Shown here in pieces: positions 16,037 through 23,312 of a stretch of 64,000 nt of DNA; position 1 is the first letter of the stretch, and the number at the start of each line of letters is the position of its first letter. The stretch lies in NCBI GenBank assembly GCA_035937595.1, contig DASZHS010000045.1, forward strand, positions 36,709 through 100,708. The letters are read 5' to 3'. The translations under genes and the position numbers were made by a program. The DNA comes from Palsa-459 sp035937595. GTDB taxonomy: Bacteria > Actinomycetota > Acidimicrobiia > Acidimicrobiales > RAAP-2. Below the pieces are notes generated by a model that worked only from the letters and a program-made list of their open reading frames with translations, did no database searches and was not told the origin of the DNA.

Positions 16037-17250
16037 CGGTCGCCCGCGCCGTCGACGTGGACGACCACCGCCTCGGCCTCGCCGATGCCCCCGCAGATGC
16101 ACACGAGACCGAACCCGCCGCCCCGACGACGCAGCTCGCTGATCGCCGTCATCACGAGGCGCGCCGCCGTCGCGCCCGTCGGGTGCCCGATCGCGATCGC
16201 CCCGCCGTTCACGTTCGTCCGCTCGCGGAGGCGACCCGCCACTTGCGCGTCGCCGTCGGCGAGGACGAGGGTGGCGACCAGTGGCACCGCGGCGAAGGCC
16301 TCGTTGATCTCGAGGACGTCGACGTCGTCCAGGGTGAGGCCCGCCTGCTTGAGCGCGAGCTGGCCCGCGACCGCTGGCATGGAGGCGATGTGCTGGGGGT
16401 CGCCGGCCGCCTCCGACCACCCGACGATCGCCGCCAGCGGCGCGCGGTCGGCGATCGCCGTGCCGGTGAGCACGAGCATCGCCGCGCCCGTGCTGAGGTC
16501 GGGCGCGTTGCCGGCCGTCACCGTCTCGCTGCCGTTGACCGTCTCGAGGCGAGCGAGCGCGTCCATCGACGTGCCCGGCCGAGGGACCTCGTCGACGGCG
16601 AGCTCGACGGGCCGGCCGTCGTGGTCACGGGTGGCGACCGGCGCGAGCTCGTCGGCGAAGAACCCCCGCTCGAGTGCCGCGGCGTAGCGCGCCTGGCTGC
16701 GGCACGCCCACGCGTCCTGCTCGTGGCGCCCGATGCCGTGCGCCGCGGCCTCCGTCGAGGCCTGGACCGCGCGGGCGACGCCGGAGTACGGACAGGCGAC
16801 GACGAGCTGGTCGGTCAGCACGACGTCGCCGAGCCGCTGGCCGAAGCGCGCCGTCTCGAGGAAGTACGGCACCCGGCTGAGGTTCTCGACCCCGCCGGCG
16901 ACCGCGGTGCGGGCCTCGCCCAAGCGGATCGACCGGCTCGCGAGGTTGATGGCGGCGAGCGACGAGCAGCAGGCGCGGTCCACGGTGTAGGCCGTCCTGT
17001 CGTCGGGGATGCGCGCGGCGAGCTGGACCTGGCGTGCCACGGAGCGGTCGCTGCCGGGGAAGTTGACGCCGACCGCCACCTCGTCGACCTCACCGGGTGC
17101 GACGCCCGCGCGCGCGAGCGCCGCGCCGACGGCGTGGGCGCCGAGCTGGGGGAGCGACAGGGTGCGCAGGGCGCCGCCGAACCGCCCGAACGGCGACCTC
17201 GCGTAGCCGAGGACGTGGACCGAGCGCGCGGTCGCCCCCGCCGTGGTCAC
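16033..17250 (-). CDS. Thiolase (acetyl-CoA acyltransferase type)
   Basis: A 405-residue classical thiolase. The nucleophilic Cys lies in DRACCSSLAA near residue 95. The catalytic His/Asn motifs are INEAFAAVPL and GHPTGATAARLV, and the second Cys is in VCICGGIGEAEAVV near the C-terminus. It catalyses CoA-dependent cleavage of a beta-ketoacyl-CoA. The start is the GTG at 17250, which overlaps the stop of a possible 68-codon frame upstream. It leads, or nearly leads, the minus-strand operon thiolase - mutase - CoA ligase - unknown protein. Active-site residues are all present, in contrast to the SCP-x type protein at 7575. Confidence 0.9.
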   Translation of the reverse strand: MTTAGATARSVHVLGYARSPFGRFGGALRTLSLPQLGAHAVGAALARAGVAPGEVDEVAVGVNFPGSDRSVARQVQLAARIPDDRTAYTVDRACCSSLAAINLASRSIRLGEARTAVAGGVENLSRVPYFLETARFGQRLGDVVLTDQLVVACPYSGVARAVQASTEAAAHGIGRHEQDAWACRSQARYAAALERGFFADELAPVATRDHDGRPVELAVDEVPRPGTSMDALARLETVNGSETVTAGNAPDLSTGAAMLVLTGTAIADRAPLAAIVGWSEAAGDPQHIASMPAVAGQLALKQAGLTLDDVDVLEINEAFAAVPLVATLVLADGDAQVAGRLRERTNVNGGAIAIGHPTGATAARLVMTAISELRRRGGGFGLVCICGGIGEAEAVVVHVDGAGDR

Positions 17251-17453
17251 GCAGGCCTCCGACCGCGCCGCGCCGGCTCGGGGAACGACCCGGGAGGGGG
17301 GACCGCCTCGTCGAACGCACCCACCAGCGATCCCATCGGTTGCACCGTCCTCGCCCGCACGATCGGTCCGCAGAGGGGACCCGCCGCACCCGAGCTGCGC
17401 CGACCCCGCCGTCCCTCCGCGCCGGACCGGGCGTGCTCGGAGGTCGTGTCCAT
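17247..17453 (-). CDS. Candidate 68-residue ORF ahead of the thiolase (doubtful)
   Basis: From an ATG at 17453 an open frame of 68 codons ends with a TGA that overlaps the thiolase GTG (GTGA), the same junction used throughout the island, and it begins 15 bp downstream of motif copy 3. The product is Arg/Gly/Pro-rich with no recognisable domain and no ribosome site. It could be a leader peptide coupled to the thiolase, or simply an untranslated leader that happens to be open. Confidence 0.2.
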   Translation of the reverse strand: MDTTSEHARSGAEGRRGRRSSGAAGPLCGPIVRARTVQPMGSLVGAFDEAVPPPGSFPEPARRGRRPA

Positions 17454-17467
17454 GATGTTGATCTGAG

Positions 17468-17481
17468 TTCCACAGTATGGT
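17468..17481 (-). promoter_or_regulatory. Island motif copy 3 (ACCATACTGTGGAA)
   Basis: On the minus strand it reads ACCATACTGTGGAA; on the plus strand TTCCACAGTATGGT, a near-palindrome with TTCCA and TGG arms. It lies in the divergent region between the thiolase operon and the SDR gene at 17562. Confidence 0.55.
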
Positions 17482-17561
17482 AACGGCGGGCGGCTCCGAG
17501 CGTCAAGCACGACGACGCCGGACCCGGCCGCCGTGCCCACGTGGGCAGACAGGAGGTCGGC

Positions 17562-18371
17562 GTGACGCAGCGGTTCGCAGGCAAGGTCGCCCTGATCACC
17601 GGCGCCGCGCGCGGCCAGGGACGCGCCGAGGCGGTGCGGCTGGCCGAGGAGGGCGCCGACGTCATCGCGATCGACGTGTGCGCCTCGATCCCGACGGTCA
17701 CCTACGACGGCCCGGGGCCCGACGACCTCGCAGAGACGGCCCGCAGGGTGAAGGACCTCGGCCGGAGGGTCGTCGCGGTCGAGGCCGACACGAGGGACCT
17801 CGCGGCGCTGCAGGACGCCGTCGACCGTGGGGTCGACGAGCTCGGCCGGCTCGACGTCGTCGTCGCCAACGCCGGCATCTGCTCGTACGGGCTCCTCTGG
17901 GAGCTCACCGAGGAGCAGTTCCGCACGATGCTCGACGTGAACGTCGTCGGCACGTGGCACACGTTCAAGGCGACCGTGCCCACCCTGCTGCGCCAGGCAG
18001 AGGGCGGGGTCATCATCGCGACCAGCTCGGTCGGCGGCACGCGCGGCATGCCGTGGCTCGGCCACTACGTCGCGTCCAAGCACGCGATCTCGGGGATGGC
18101 GCGGACCCTCGCGAACGAGCTCGGGCAGCACAACATCCGCGTGATGATCCTCGTCCCGAACGCCGTCAACACGCCCATGGGCGTGGACCAGACCCTGGTG
18201 GCGAGCGTCCAGTCGAGCCCCGCGCTCGGCGCGATCTTCATGAACGCGCTGCCGGACACGCTGACCGAGCCCGAGGAGGTCGCCGCCGCCGTCGCGTTCA
18301 TCGCGTCCGACGACGGCCGGCACATGACCGGCTCGGAGTTCGTGATCGACCTCGGCACCCTCGTGCGGTAG
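17562..18371 (+). CDS. Mycofactocin-coupled SDR oxidoreductase (copy 2)
   Basis: A 269-residue SDR starting TQRFAGKVALITGAARGQGRAEAV, the mycofactocin-dependent SDR signature. The catalytic residues are intact: Ser in IIATSSVGG, Tyr and Lys in HYVASKHA. The C-terminal region MTGSEFVIDLGTLV is also typical. The GTG start at 17562 is supported by AGGAGG at 17551-17556. It is transcribed alone from the divergent promoter with motif copy 3 and converges on the LLM gene. Likely role: oxidation of a secondary alcohol with electrons passed to mycofactocin. It is divergent enough from the other two copies to suggest a different substrate or step. Confidence 0.9.
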   Translation: MTQRFAGKVALITGAARGQGRAEAVRLAEEGADVIAIDVCASIPTVTYDGPGPDDLAETARRVKDLGRRVVAVEADTRDLAALQDAVDRGVDELGRLDVVVANAGICSYGLLWELTEEQFRTMLDVNVVGTWHTFKATVPTLLRQAEGGVIIATSSVGGTRGMPWLGHYVASKHAISGMARTLANELGQHNIRVMILVPNAVNTPMGVDQTLVASVQSSPALGAIFMNALPDTLTEPEEVAAAVAFIASDDGRHMTGSEFVIDLGTLVR

Positions 18372-18383
18372 CGCGTCGGCTCG

Positions 18384-19580
18384 CTACCGGCGCGACGACA
18401 GGCCCGCGCCCTCCTCTTCCTTCTCCTTCTCGTAGCGGAGCTTCGCCTGCTCCCACGCGGCGGCCGCGGACTCGATGAAGCGGCCGTCCTGGCGCTCGAT
18501 CCACTCGATGTTCCCGATCGCGCGGTCGTTCGAGCCCTGGAACTCCGGGGCCACGTGGCGCATGAACAGCTCGTAGGAGTACATCGACGCCTCGCGGTTC
18601 GCGAGCTCGTGGTTCTGGGCGAGGAAGCAGCCGAACCCGCCGGTCTGGTCGCGGTAGCGCCGCACGGCGTCGGCCATCCGGTCGGGCGTGCCGATGACCG
18701 CGATGCCCGAGTCGTTGAGGACGTCGATGATGTCGTCGGGCCGGGACCAGTCGGCGTCCTTGGACACGGGGAAGAACGGGATGCCCGACGCGAAGAAGCG
18801 CATGAGCGCCTGCAGCCCGAAGCGGACGTCCTTGCGCGCCTGCGCCTCGGTCTCGGCGAGGTGGTAGAAGCCGACGACCCGCCAGTTCGCGCGGTCGACG
18901 ACCTTGCCGCACTGGTCGGCCTGCTCCTGGACGATCGACCACATGGAGCGCAGCGCCTCGAACCCGGCCTCGGTCGCGCCCGCCATCGAGAGCAGGGACA
19001 CCCCGGTGCGGCCGGCGAGGCTGGGCCCGCTCGGGGAGACCGCCGAGGCGACGGCGATCTCGAAGTGGGGGTAGGTGTAGGGACGGAGGTTGAGCCGGCC
19101 TTCGCGCATCGTGAACCAGCTCGTCTCCATCGAGACCGGCTCGTCCGCGGTCAGCAGGCGCATGATCGCCTCGAGGGACTCGGCCATCTTCACGCGGCTC
19201 TCGGAGAAGTCGAGGCCCATCATGTGGGCGTCCGAGGGGAACGCGCCGGGGCCGACGCCCATGATCACGCGGCCGCGCGTCAGGTGGTCGAGGAACACCA
19301 TCCGGTCCGCGACGATGAACGGGTGGTAGTAGGGGAGCGACACGACGCCGGTGCCGAGCCGGATGCGCTTGGTCCGCTCCGCCGCCGCGGCGAGGAACAT
19401 CGCGGGGTCGGGGATCGTCTCGTAGCCGTTCGAGTGGTGCTCGCCGACCCAGGCCTCGTCGTAGCCGAGCTGGTCCAGCCACTCGATGAGCTCGAGGTTG
19501 CGGTGGATCGCGAGGGTGGGGTTCTGCGCGGGGTCGTGGAGCGGGCCGATGAACGTCCCGAACCGCAGCGGTTGGCCCAT
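18384..19580 (-). CDS. LLM-class monooxygenase (limonene monooxygenase-like)
   Basis: A 398-residue luciferase-family protein. Landmarks are MGQPLRFGTFIGPLHDPAQNP, LGYDEAWVGEHHSNGYETIPDP (the EHH motif of FMN- or F420-dependent monooxygenases), RIRLGTGVVSLPYYHP, VIMGVGPGAFPSDAHMMGLD and, late, GSNDRAIGNIEWIERQ. This arrangement resembles the LimB/limonene-1,2-monooxygenase and bacterial-luciferase alpha group more than the simple F420 reductases. It would insert oxygen using reduced flavin from a separate reductase. The start follows GAAGGAG. It is divergent from the cupin gene across motif copy 4. A long charged C-terminal tail (EKEKEEEG) is unusual. The monoterpene-like substrate is a guess from family only. 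Confidence 0.85.
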   Translation of the reverse strand: MGQPLRFGTFIGPLHDPAQNPTLAIHRNLELIEWLDQLGYDEAWVGEHHSNGYETIPDPAMFLAAAAERTKRIRLGTGVVSLPYYHPFIVADRMVFLDHLTRGRVIMGVGPGAFPSDAHMMGLDFSESRVKMAESLEAIMRLLTADEPVSMETSWFTMREGRLNLRPYTYPHFEIAVASAVSPSGPSLAGRTGVSLLSMAGATEAGFEALRSMWSIVQEQADQCGKVVDRANWRVVGFYHLAETEAQARKDVRFGLQALMRFFASGIPFFPVSKDADWSRPDDIIDVLNDSGIAVIGTPDRMADAVRRYRDQTGGFGCFLAQNHELANREASMYSYELFMRHVAPEFQGSNDRAIGNIEWIERQDGRFIESAAAAWEQAKLRYEKEKEEEGAGLSSRR

Positions 19581-19644
19581 GGTCTCCACGCTCCTTCTTG
19601 TCGTTCCCGCGCGGCTCGGCGCCGGCGCGGGGCGAGGGCTAGCA

Positions 19645-19658
19645 TCCAACATGTGGAA
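19645..19658 (+). promoter_or_regulatory. Island motif copy 4 (TCCAACATGTGGAA)
   Basis: TCCAACATGTGGAA is the most symmetric copy (TCCA...TGGA arms). It lies in the 121-bp divergent region between the LLM gene (start 19580) and the cupin gene (start 19702). Confidence 0.6.
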
Positions 19659-19701
19659 GTCTCATCCAATGCCGCGGTGAGTCTCATCGCATTCCCGGAC
19701 C

Positions 19702-20091
19702 GTGTCAACTCCGTCGGCTGACGCGCCGGGCGCGGACGGCGCGGCACCCGGGGTGCGGCTCCTCACGAGGGCGGAGCTCCTCCGCGGCGCGGTCAATGAC
19801 CTGCCCGGCACCGAGGGGCCGGGGTGCGCGCGCACCGCGTACCCGGGGCTGCGCGCCGGCACGTTCCGCTCCACGCTCATGGTGATGCCGGTCGGCCAGC
19901 GCAGCCCGGCACGCACGTCGGACATCGAGCACGTCATCGTGGTGCTCGAGGGCGCCTTCGTCTTCACCGTCGACGGCGTCGACTACCGCGTCGAGGCGCT
20001 GGACCAGCTCTTCGTCCCCGTGGGCGTCGTCTGGGAGTACCAGAATGCGGCGCTCGCCCAGAGCACCTACCTCGCGATCGTCGGCCCATGA
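19702..20091 (+). CDS. Cupin-domain protein
   Basis: A 129-residue single-domain cupin. The conserved region reads IEHVIVVLEGAFVFTVDGVDYRVEALDQLFVPVGVVWEYQNAA, giving the two cupin beta-motifs with one His (IEHVI) and a Glu in LEG. Several usual metal ligands are absent, so a metal-binding role is uncertain. It resembles small cupins that act as isomerases, dioxygenase partners or (S)-ureidoglycine-type enzymes. It starts at GTG 19702 behind motif copy 4 and its stop overlaps the next ATG (ATGA). Confidence 0.8.
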   Translation: MSTPSADAPGADGAAPGVRLLTRAELLRGAVNDLPGTEGPGCARTAYPGLRAGTFRSTLMVMPVGQRSPARTSDIEHVIVVLEGAFVFTVDGVDYRVEALDQLFVPVGVVWEYQNAALAQSTYLAIVGP

Positions 20092-20150
20092 GCACCCCGG
20101 ACGACGCGCGCGAGCCACCCAGCCCCAGCACGCACGAGGAGCCGACGTGA
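20088..20150 (+). CDS. 20-residue coupling mini-ORF between cupin and NTF2-like genes
   Basis: ATG at 20088 overlaps the cupin stop (ATGA), and the frame ends in a TGA at 20148-20150 that overlaps the GTG of the next gene (GTGA). It encodes a 20-residue Pro/Glu/Thr-rich peptide (MSTPDDAREPPSPSTHEEPT). A GAGGAG ribosome site for the next gene is embedded near its end (20136-20141). The exact double overlap suggests it is translated to relay ribosomes, whether or not the peptide has a function. Confidence 0.45.
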   Translation: MSTPDDAREPPSPSTHEEPT

Positions 20151-21172
20151 CCCGTCCCGCGAGCAGCCCAGCGACCACCACGGACATCCACGCCGCCGCC
20201 GTTGAGCACGCGGGACTCGCGGCCCGGGCGGCCTACCTCGGCTGGCGGCACCTGCGCTCCGAGTACAGCCAGGACATCGACACGGTCCTCGCCACGCTCG
20301 AGACGGGCGGCCCGTGGACCTGGACGCTGCCCATGGGCGCGATGGCGTCCTCCGAGGCCGACGGCGCGGACGTCGCGGCGTCCGAGTCGCTCCAGTACGT
20401 CTGCGCCACCACGATGGACGAGATCCGCCAGCAGTACGTGGACATGCGCACGGCCGTCGAGCTGTGGGACTGGATCTCGATGACCGACCTGCGGTCCAGC
20501 TGGTACATGGTCACCCACGGCGTCGGGAGCCTGATCGAGAAGCCGGCCGGCAACGTCTTCCAGGTCGAGTCGGTGACGATGTTCCCGATCGGCACCGACG
20601 GGATCCTGGGCGAGGTCCAGATCGGCGCCATCGCGAACGAGCGCCCCAACCGCTGGCCCGAGGTACCGACCGGCGACGGCCACGTCCCCTTCCCGGGCAA
20701 GCGGCTCGAGGCGACGGTGCTCCACAACGAGTTCATGGCGGCCATCCGCGCGCAGGACGCACCGCGCGTCGCAGCCACCATGCGGCCGAACGTCGCGACG
20801 GCGATCCGCAGCTACCTCACCGACGACTACGAGATGGCCAACCTCACCGGCGCCGGCGCGCTCGAGGACTACTACCGGGCGCTCTTCGATCGCGTGGAGG
20901 TGCTCGAGCTGCGCCTCGTGAACCGGATCGTCGAGTCGTGGTTCGTCTTCGCCGAGCTCCACTGGGTCGTCCGGCACCGCGCCGGCACCGGCGACGTCGT
21001 CGAGTTCTGCACGGCCGACATCGCGCCGATCGACGCCGACGGGAGGTTCTGGGTGCGCACGGGGGTCGGGACGAACCCACAGGCGACGGCACCCGGTCGC
21101 CTCGCGCCGTACCTCGACGAGCGCGGCCCGATCGACAAGCAGGGCTGGGAGTTCGACCTCATCGGCGGCTAG
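20147..21172 (+). CDS. Two-domain NTF2/SnoaL-like protein
   Basis: A 341-residue protein that appears to hold two NTF2-like cone domains. The first (residues about 15-165) contains AAYLGWRHLRSEYSQDIDTVLATL and a SLQYVCATTMDEIRQQYVDMRT helix. The second (about 185-335) contains LHNEFMAAIRAQDAPRVAATM, GALEDYYRALFDRVEVLELRLVNRIVESWFVFAELHW. NTF2-like folds serve as small-molecule isomerases, hydratases or dehydratases, or as subunits of ring-hydroxylating dioxygenases. No catalytic residues can be assigned. The GTG start at 20147 follows a GAGGAG site inside the mini-ORF. It converges on the SDR gene at 21218. Confidence 0.75.
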   Translation: MTRPASSPATTTDIHAAAVEHAGLAARAAYLGWRHLRSEYSQDIDTVLATLETGGPWTWTLPMGAMASSEADGADVAASESLQYVCATTMDEIRQQYVDMRTAVELWDWISMTDLRSSWYMVTHGVGSLIEKPAGNVFQVESVTMFPIGTDGILGEVQIGAIANERPNRWPEVPTGDGHVPFPGKRLEATVLHNEFMAAIRAQDAPRVAATMRPNVATAIRSYLTDDYEMANLTGAGALEDYYRALFDRVEVLELRLVNRIVESWFVFAELHWVVRHRAGTGDVVEFCTADIAPIDADGRFWVRTGVGTNPQATAPGRLAPYLDERGPIDKQGWEFDLIGG

Positions 21173-21217
21173 GGGCTTCGCGCACGCCGCCGCCACGGTG
21201 CGGCAGCGTGGCTCGGG

Positions 21218-22024
21218 TCACATCGCCGACGTGCCCGCGTCGACGACGAGCGCCGACGCGGTGACGTAGCGCGACTCGTCCGAGGCGAGGAAGACGACCG
21301 CGGGGCTGATCGCCTCGGCGGGCAAGAGCCCCACCGGCTGGACGTTCGCGAAGGAGCCCGCGAGCCTCGGGTGCGCGGCGAAGAGCTCGTCGGCGTCGGA
21401 CTCGCCTCCGGCCATCACCGTGTCGACGCCGCCGGGGTGCAGGCTGTTCACCCGCACGCCGTCGTCGGCGAGCTCCTTGGCGAAGGCCTTGGCGAGCCCG
21501 GTGATCGCGAACTTGGTCGCGGTGTAGGGGATCATGAACGGCATCGCCTTGAGGCCGCCTGCCGAGCTCACGAGGATGATGGAGCCACCGCCGGCGTCGA
21601 TCACGTGGCGCGCCGTCGCCATCACGGTGTTCCAGGTGCCCGTCAGGTTGACGTCGATGGTGTTCTGCCAGATCGCGGGTGTCACCCTGTCCCAGCGGTG
21701 GATGCTGCCGATCCCCGCGTTCGCGACGACGACGTCCAGGTGGCCGAGCTCGGCGACGCCCTGCGCCGCGGCGGCGGCGAGCGCGTCGCGGTCCCGGACG
21801 TCGGCGTGGACGGCCACGACGCGGCGGCCGAGCTCGCGGACCAGCCGTGCGGTCTCGTCGAGGTCCGCCGACGTGGCACCGGGGTACGACGTGAACCCGA
21901 GCGGCGCGCACACGTCGACCGCCACCACGTCGGCGCCCTCGGCGGCGAGCGCCACCGCGTGCGCGCGCCCCTGGCCCCGTGCGGCGCCCGTGATGAAGGC
22001 GACCTTGCCCTTGACCCTGTCCAC
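21218..22024 (-). CDS. Mycofactocin-coupled SDR oxidoreductase (copy 3)
   Basis: A 268-residue SDR with start DRVKGKVAFITGAARGQGRAHAVALA, the mycofactocin-type signature, plus VAVDVCAPLGFTSYPGATSADL, catalytic Ser in IILVSSAGG, Tyr and Lys in PYTATKFA, and a C-terminal YVTASALVVDAGTSAM. It is closest in pattern to copy 1 (both have a long insert after NSLHPGGVDT and end in VDAGxS). The GTG start at 22024 matches the family length. It lies 76 bp downstream of the ABC permease on the same strand and may be read from the importer transcript. Confidence 0.9.
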   Translation of the reverse strand: MDRVKGKVAFITGAARGQGRAHAVALAAEGADVVAVDVCAPLGFTSYPGATSADLDETARLVRELGRRVVAVHADVRDRDALAAAAAQGVAELGHLDVVVANAGIGSIHRWDRVTPAIWQNTIDVNLTGTWNTVMATARHVIDAGGGSIILVSSAGGLKAMPFMIPYTATKFAITGLAKAFAKELADDGVRVNSLHPGGVDTVMAGGESDADELFAAHPRLAGSFANVQPVGLLPAEAISPAVVFLASDESRYVTASALVVDAGTSAM

Positions 22025-22100
22025 GCTGTCCTCCCTCGCTGTGCTGGGACCGCCCGCACCCAGGTCGGGCTCGGGGTCGCTCGGCGAGCCGGTGTCCCGG

Positions 22101-23168
22101 CTACGACGTGGCGCCGCCCGCGGCCGCCTCGGCGTCGGGCCGGCCGCCGACCGGGAGGAGCCCGGGTGCGGCCGGGCGGCGCTTGGTCACGCCGGCGGTC
22201 TTCGAGAAGACCTGCTTGCTGAGGCCGATGGCGACGATGAGCGCGACGCCCTCGAACACGTTCGGGACCCAGTTCGCGACGCCGGCGAGCGCGAGGCCGT
22301 ACTTGCCGGTCGCCAGCATGAGGATGGCGAGGATCGTGCCCCACGCCGTGAACCGCTTGAGGCGGAACTGGGTCGCCCCGAGGAAGACGGCGGCGAACGC
22401 GGGTAAGAGGTAGGCGTCCCCGCTCCCCGGCGCGGCCGAGGCGTACTGGGCGGTGAGCACCAGCCCGGCGAACGCGCCCAGGATCCCGCCGATCACGAGC
22501 GCCCCGCTCTGGATCAGCTTCACGCGGATGCCGGTGTTCCGCGCGACGTCGGGGTTGAGGCCGACGGCGTAGGTGTAGCGGCCCGTCGGCGTCTGGGTGA
22601 GCAGCGTGCCGATGACGACCGCGAGGATCCCGAGGTACAGGACCGGGATCGTGAAGTTCTGCCAGCTCGCGATCGCGAAGTAGGTGCCGAACGAGCCGCT
22701 CAGCTGCGGCGGCCCGAGCGACGACTGGCTGCCGGCCACCGCGACGGCCAGCGCGTCGCAGATGAGCCACACCGCCAAGGTGCCGATGATCGAGGGGACC
22801 CGCAGCACCACCACGACGAACACGTTGACGAGACCGATCACCGCCCCGATGCCGAGCGTGAGCGCCACGACGGCCCAGATCGACAGGCCCGTGTTCTGGA
22901 AGAGCCACGCGCAGCAGACGCTCGTGAGCGAGATGTTGCCGGCGATCGACGCGTCGATCGCCCCCGCGGCCATCGGCACGAGGACGGCGAGCGCCGCGAG
23001 ACCGGAGAGGGCGTTGAGGTTGAGGACCGCCCGGACGGTGTTCATCGTCGGGAACAGATCCGGCTTCCACACCGAGAACGCGACGATCATGAGGACCCAG
23101 ACGTAGACGATGCCGATGCTGCTCGGCCCGAGGTTGCGCCGCAGGCGCGCGAGCGTCATCTCAGGCAC
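22101..23168 (-). CDS. Ribose-type (RbsC family) ABC transporter permease
   Basis: A 355-residue polytopic protein with 8-10 hydrophobic segments and the BPD_transp_2 hallmarks LAALAVLVPMAAGAIDASIAGNIS, VVVLRVPSIIGTLAVWLICDA, GRYTYAVGLNPDVARNTGIRV (cytoplasmic EAA-like loop) and LLPAFAAVFLGATQF. It imports a sugar-like or small organic substrate together with a binding protein and a tandem ATPase. Its closest relative here is the permease half of the fusion at 28443, so the two probably form a heterodimeric channel. A GTG at 23168 is used; an ATG three codons later is possible. A large hairpin separates it from the binding-protein gene. Confidence 0.88.
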   Translation of the reverse strand: MPEMTLARLRRNLGPSSIGIVYVWVLMIVAFSVWKPDLFPTMNTVRAVLNLNALSGLAALAVLVPMAAGAIDASIAGNISLTSVCCAWLFQNTGLSIWAVVALTLGIGAVIGLVNVFVVVVLRVPSIIGTLAVWLICDALAVAVAGSQSSLGPPQLSGSFGTYFAIASWQNFTIPVLYLGILAVVIGTLLTQTPTGRYTYAVGLNPDVARNTGIRVKLIQSGALVIGGILGAFAGLVLTAQYASAAPGSGDAYLLPAFAAVFLGATQFRLKRFTAWGTILAILMLATGKYGLALAGVANWVPNVFEGVALIVAIGLSKQVFSKTAGVTKRRPAAPGLLPVGGRPDAEAAAGGATS

Positions 23169-23246
23169 CGTCGCAGCACCGCGTCACCGTAGAGCCCCCT
23201 GGTCCGATCCGCCGACGGCATCCCGTGCGCTCGATGGCCCCACGCA

Positions 23247-23292
23247 GCACGCGGGACGGGCCTCGGGAGATCCCGAGACCCGTCCCGCGTGC
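23247..23292 (-). terminator. Long stem-loop between binding-protein and permease genes
   Basis: Arms 23247-23268 and 23271-23292 pair over 22 bp with one mismatch around a GA loop (GCACGCGGGACGGG...CTCGGGA against its complement). There is no U-run after it on the minus strand. It may be a partial terminator or an RNA-stabilising hairpin that leaves the binding protein more abundant than the permease, a common arrangement in ABC operons. Confidence 0.65.
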
Positions 23293-23312
23293 AGTGCGCA
23301 GTGAGGCTGCGG

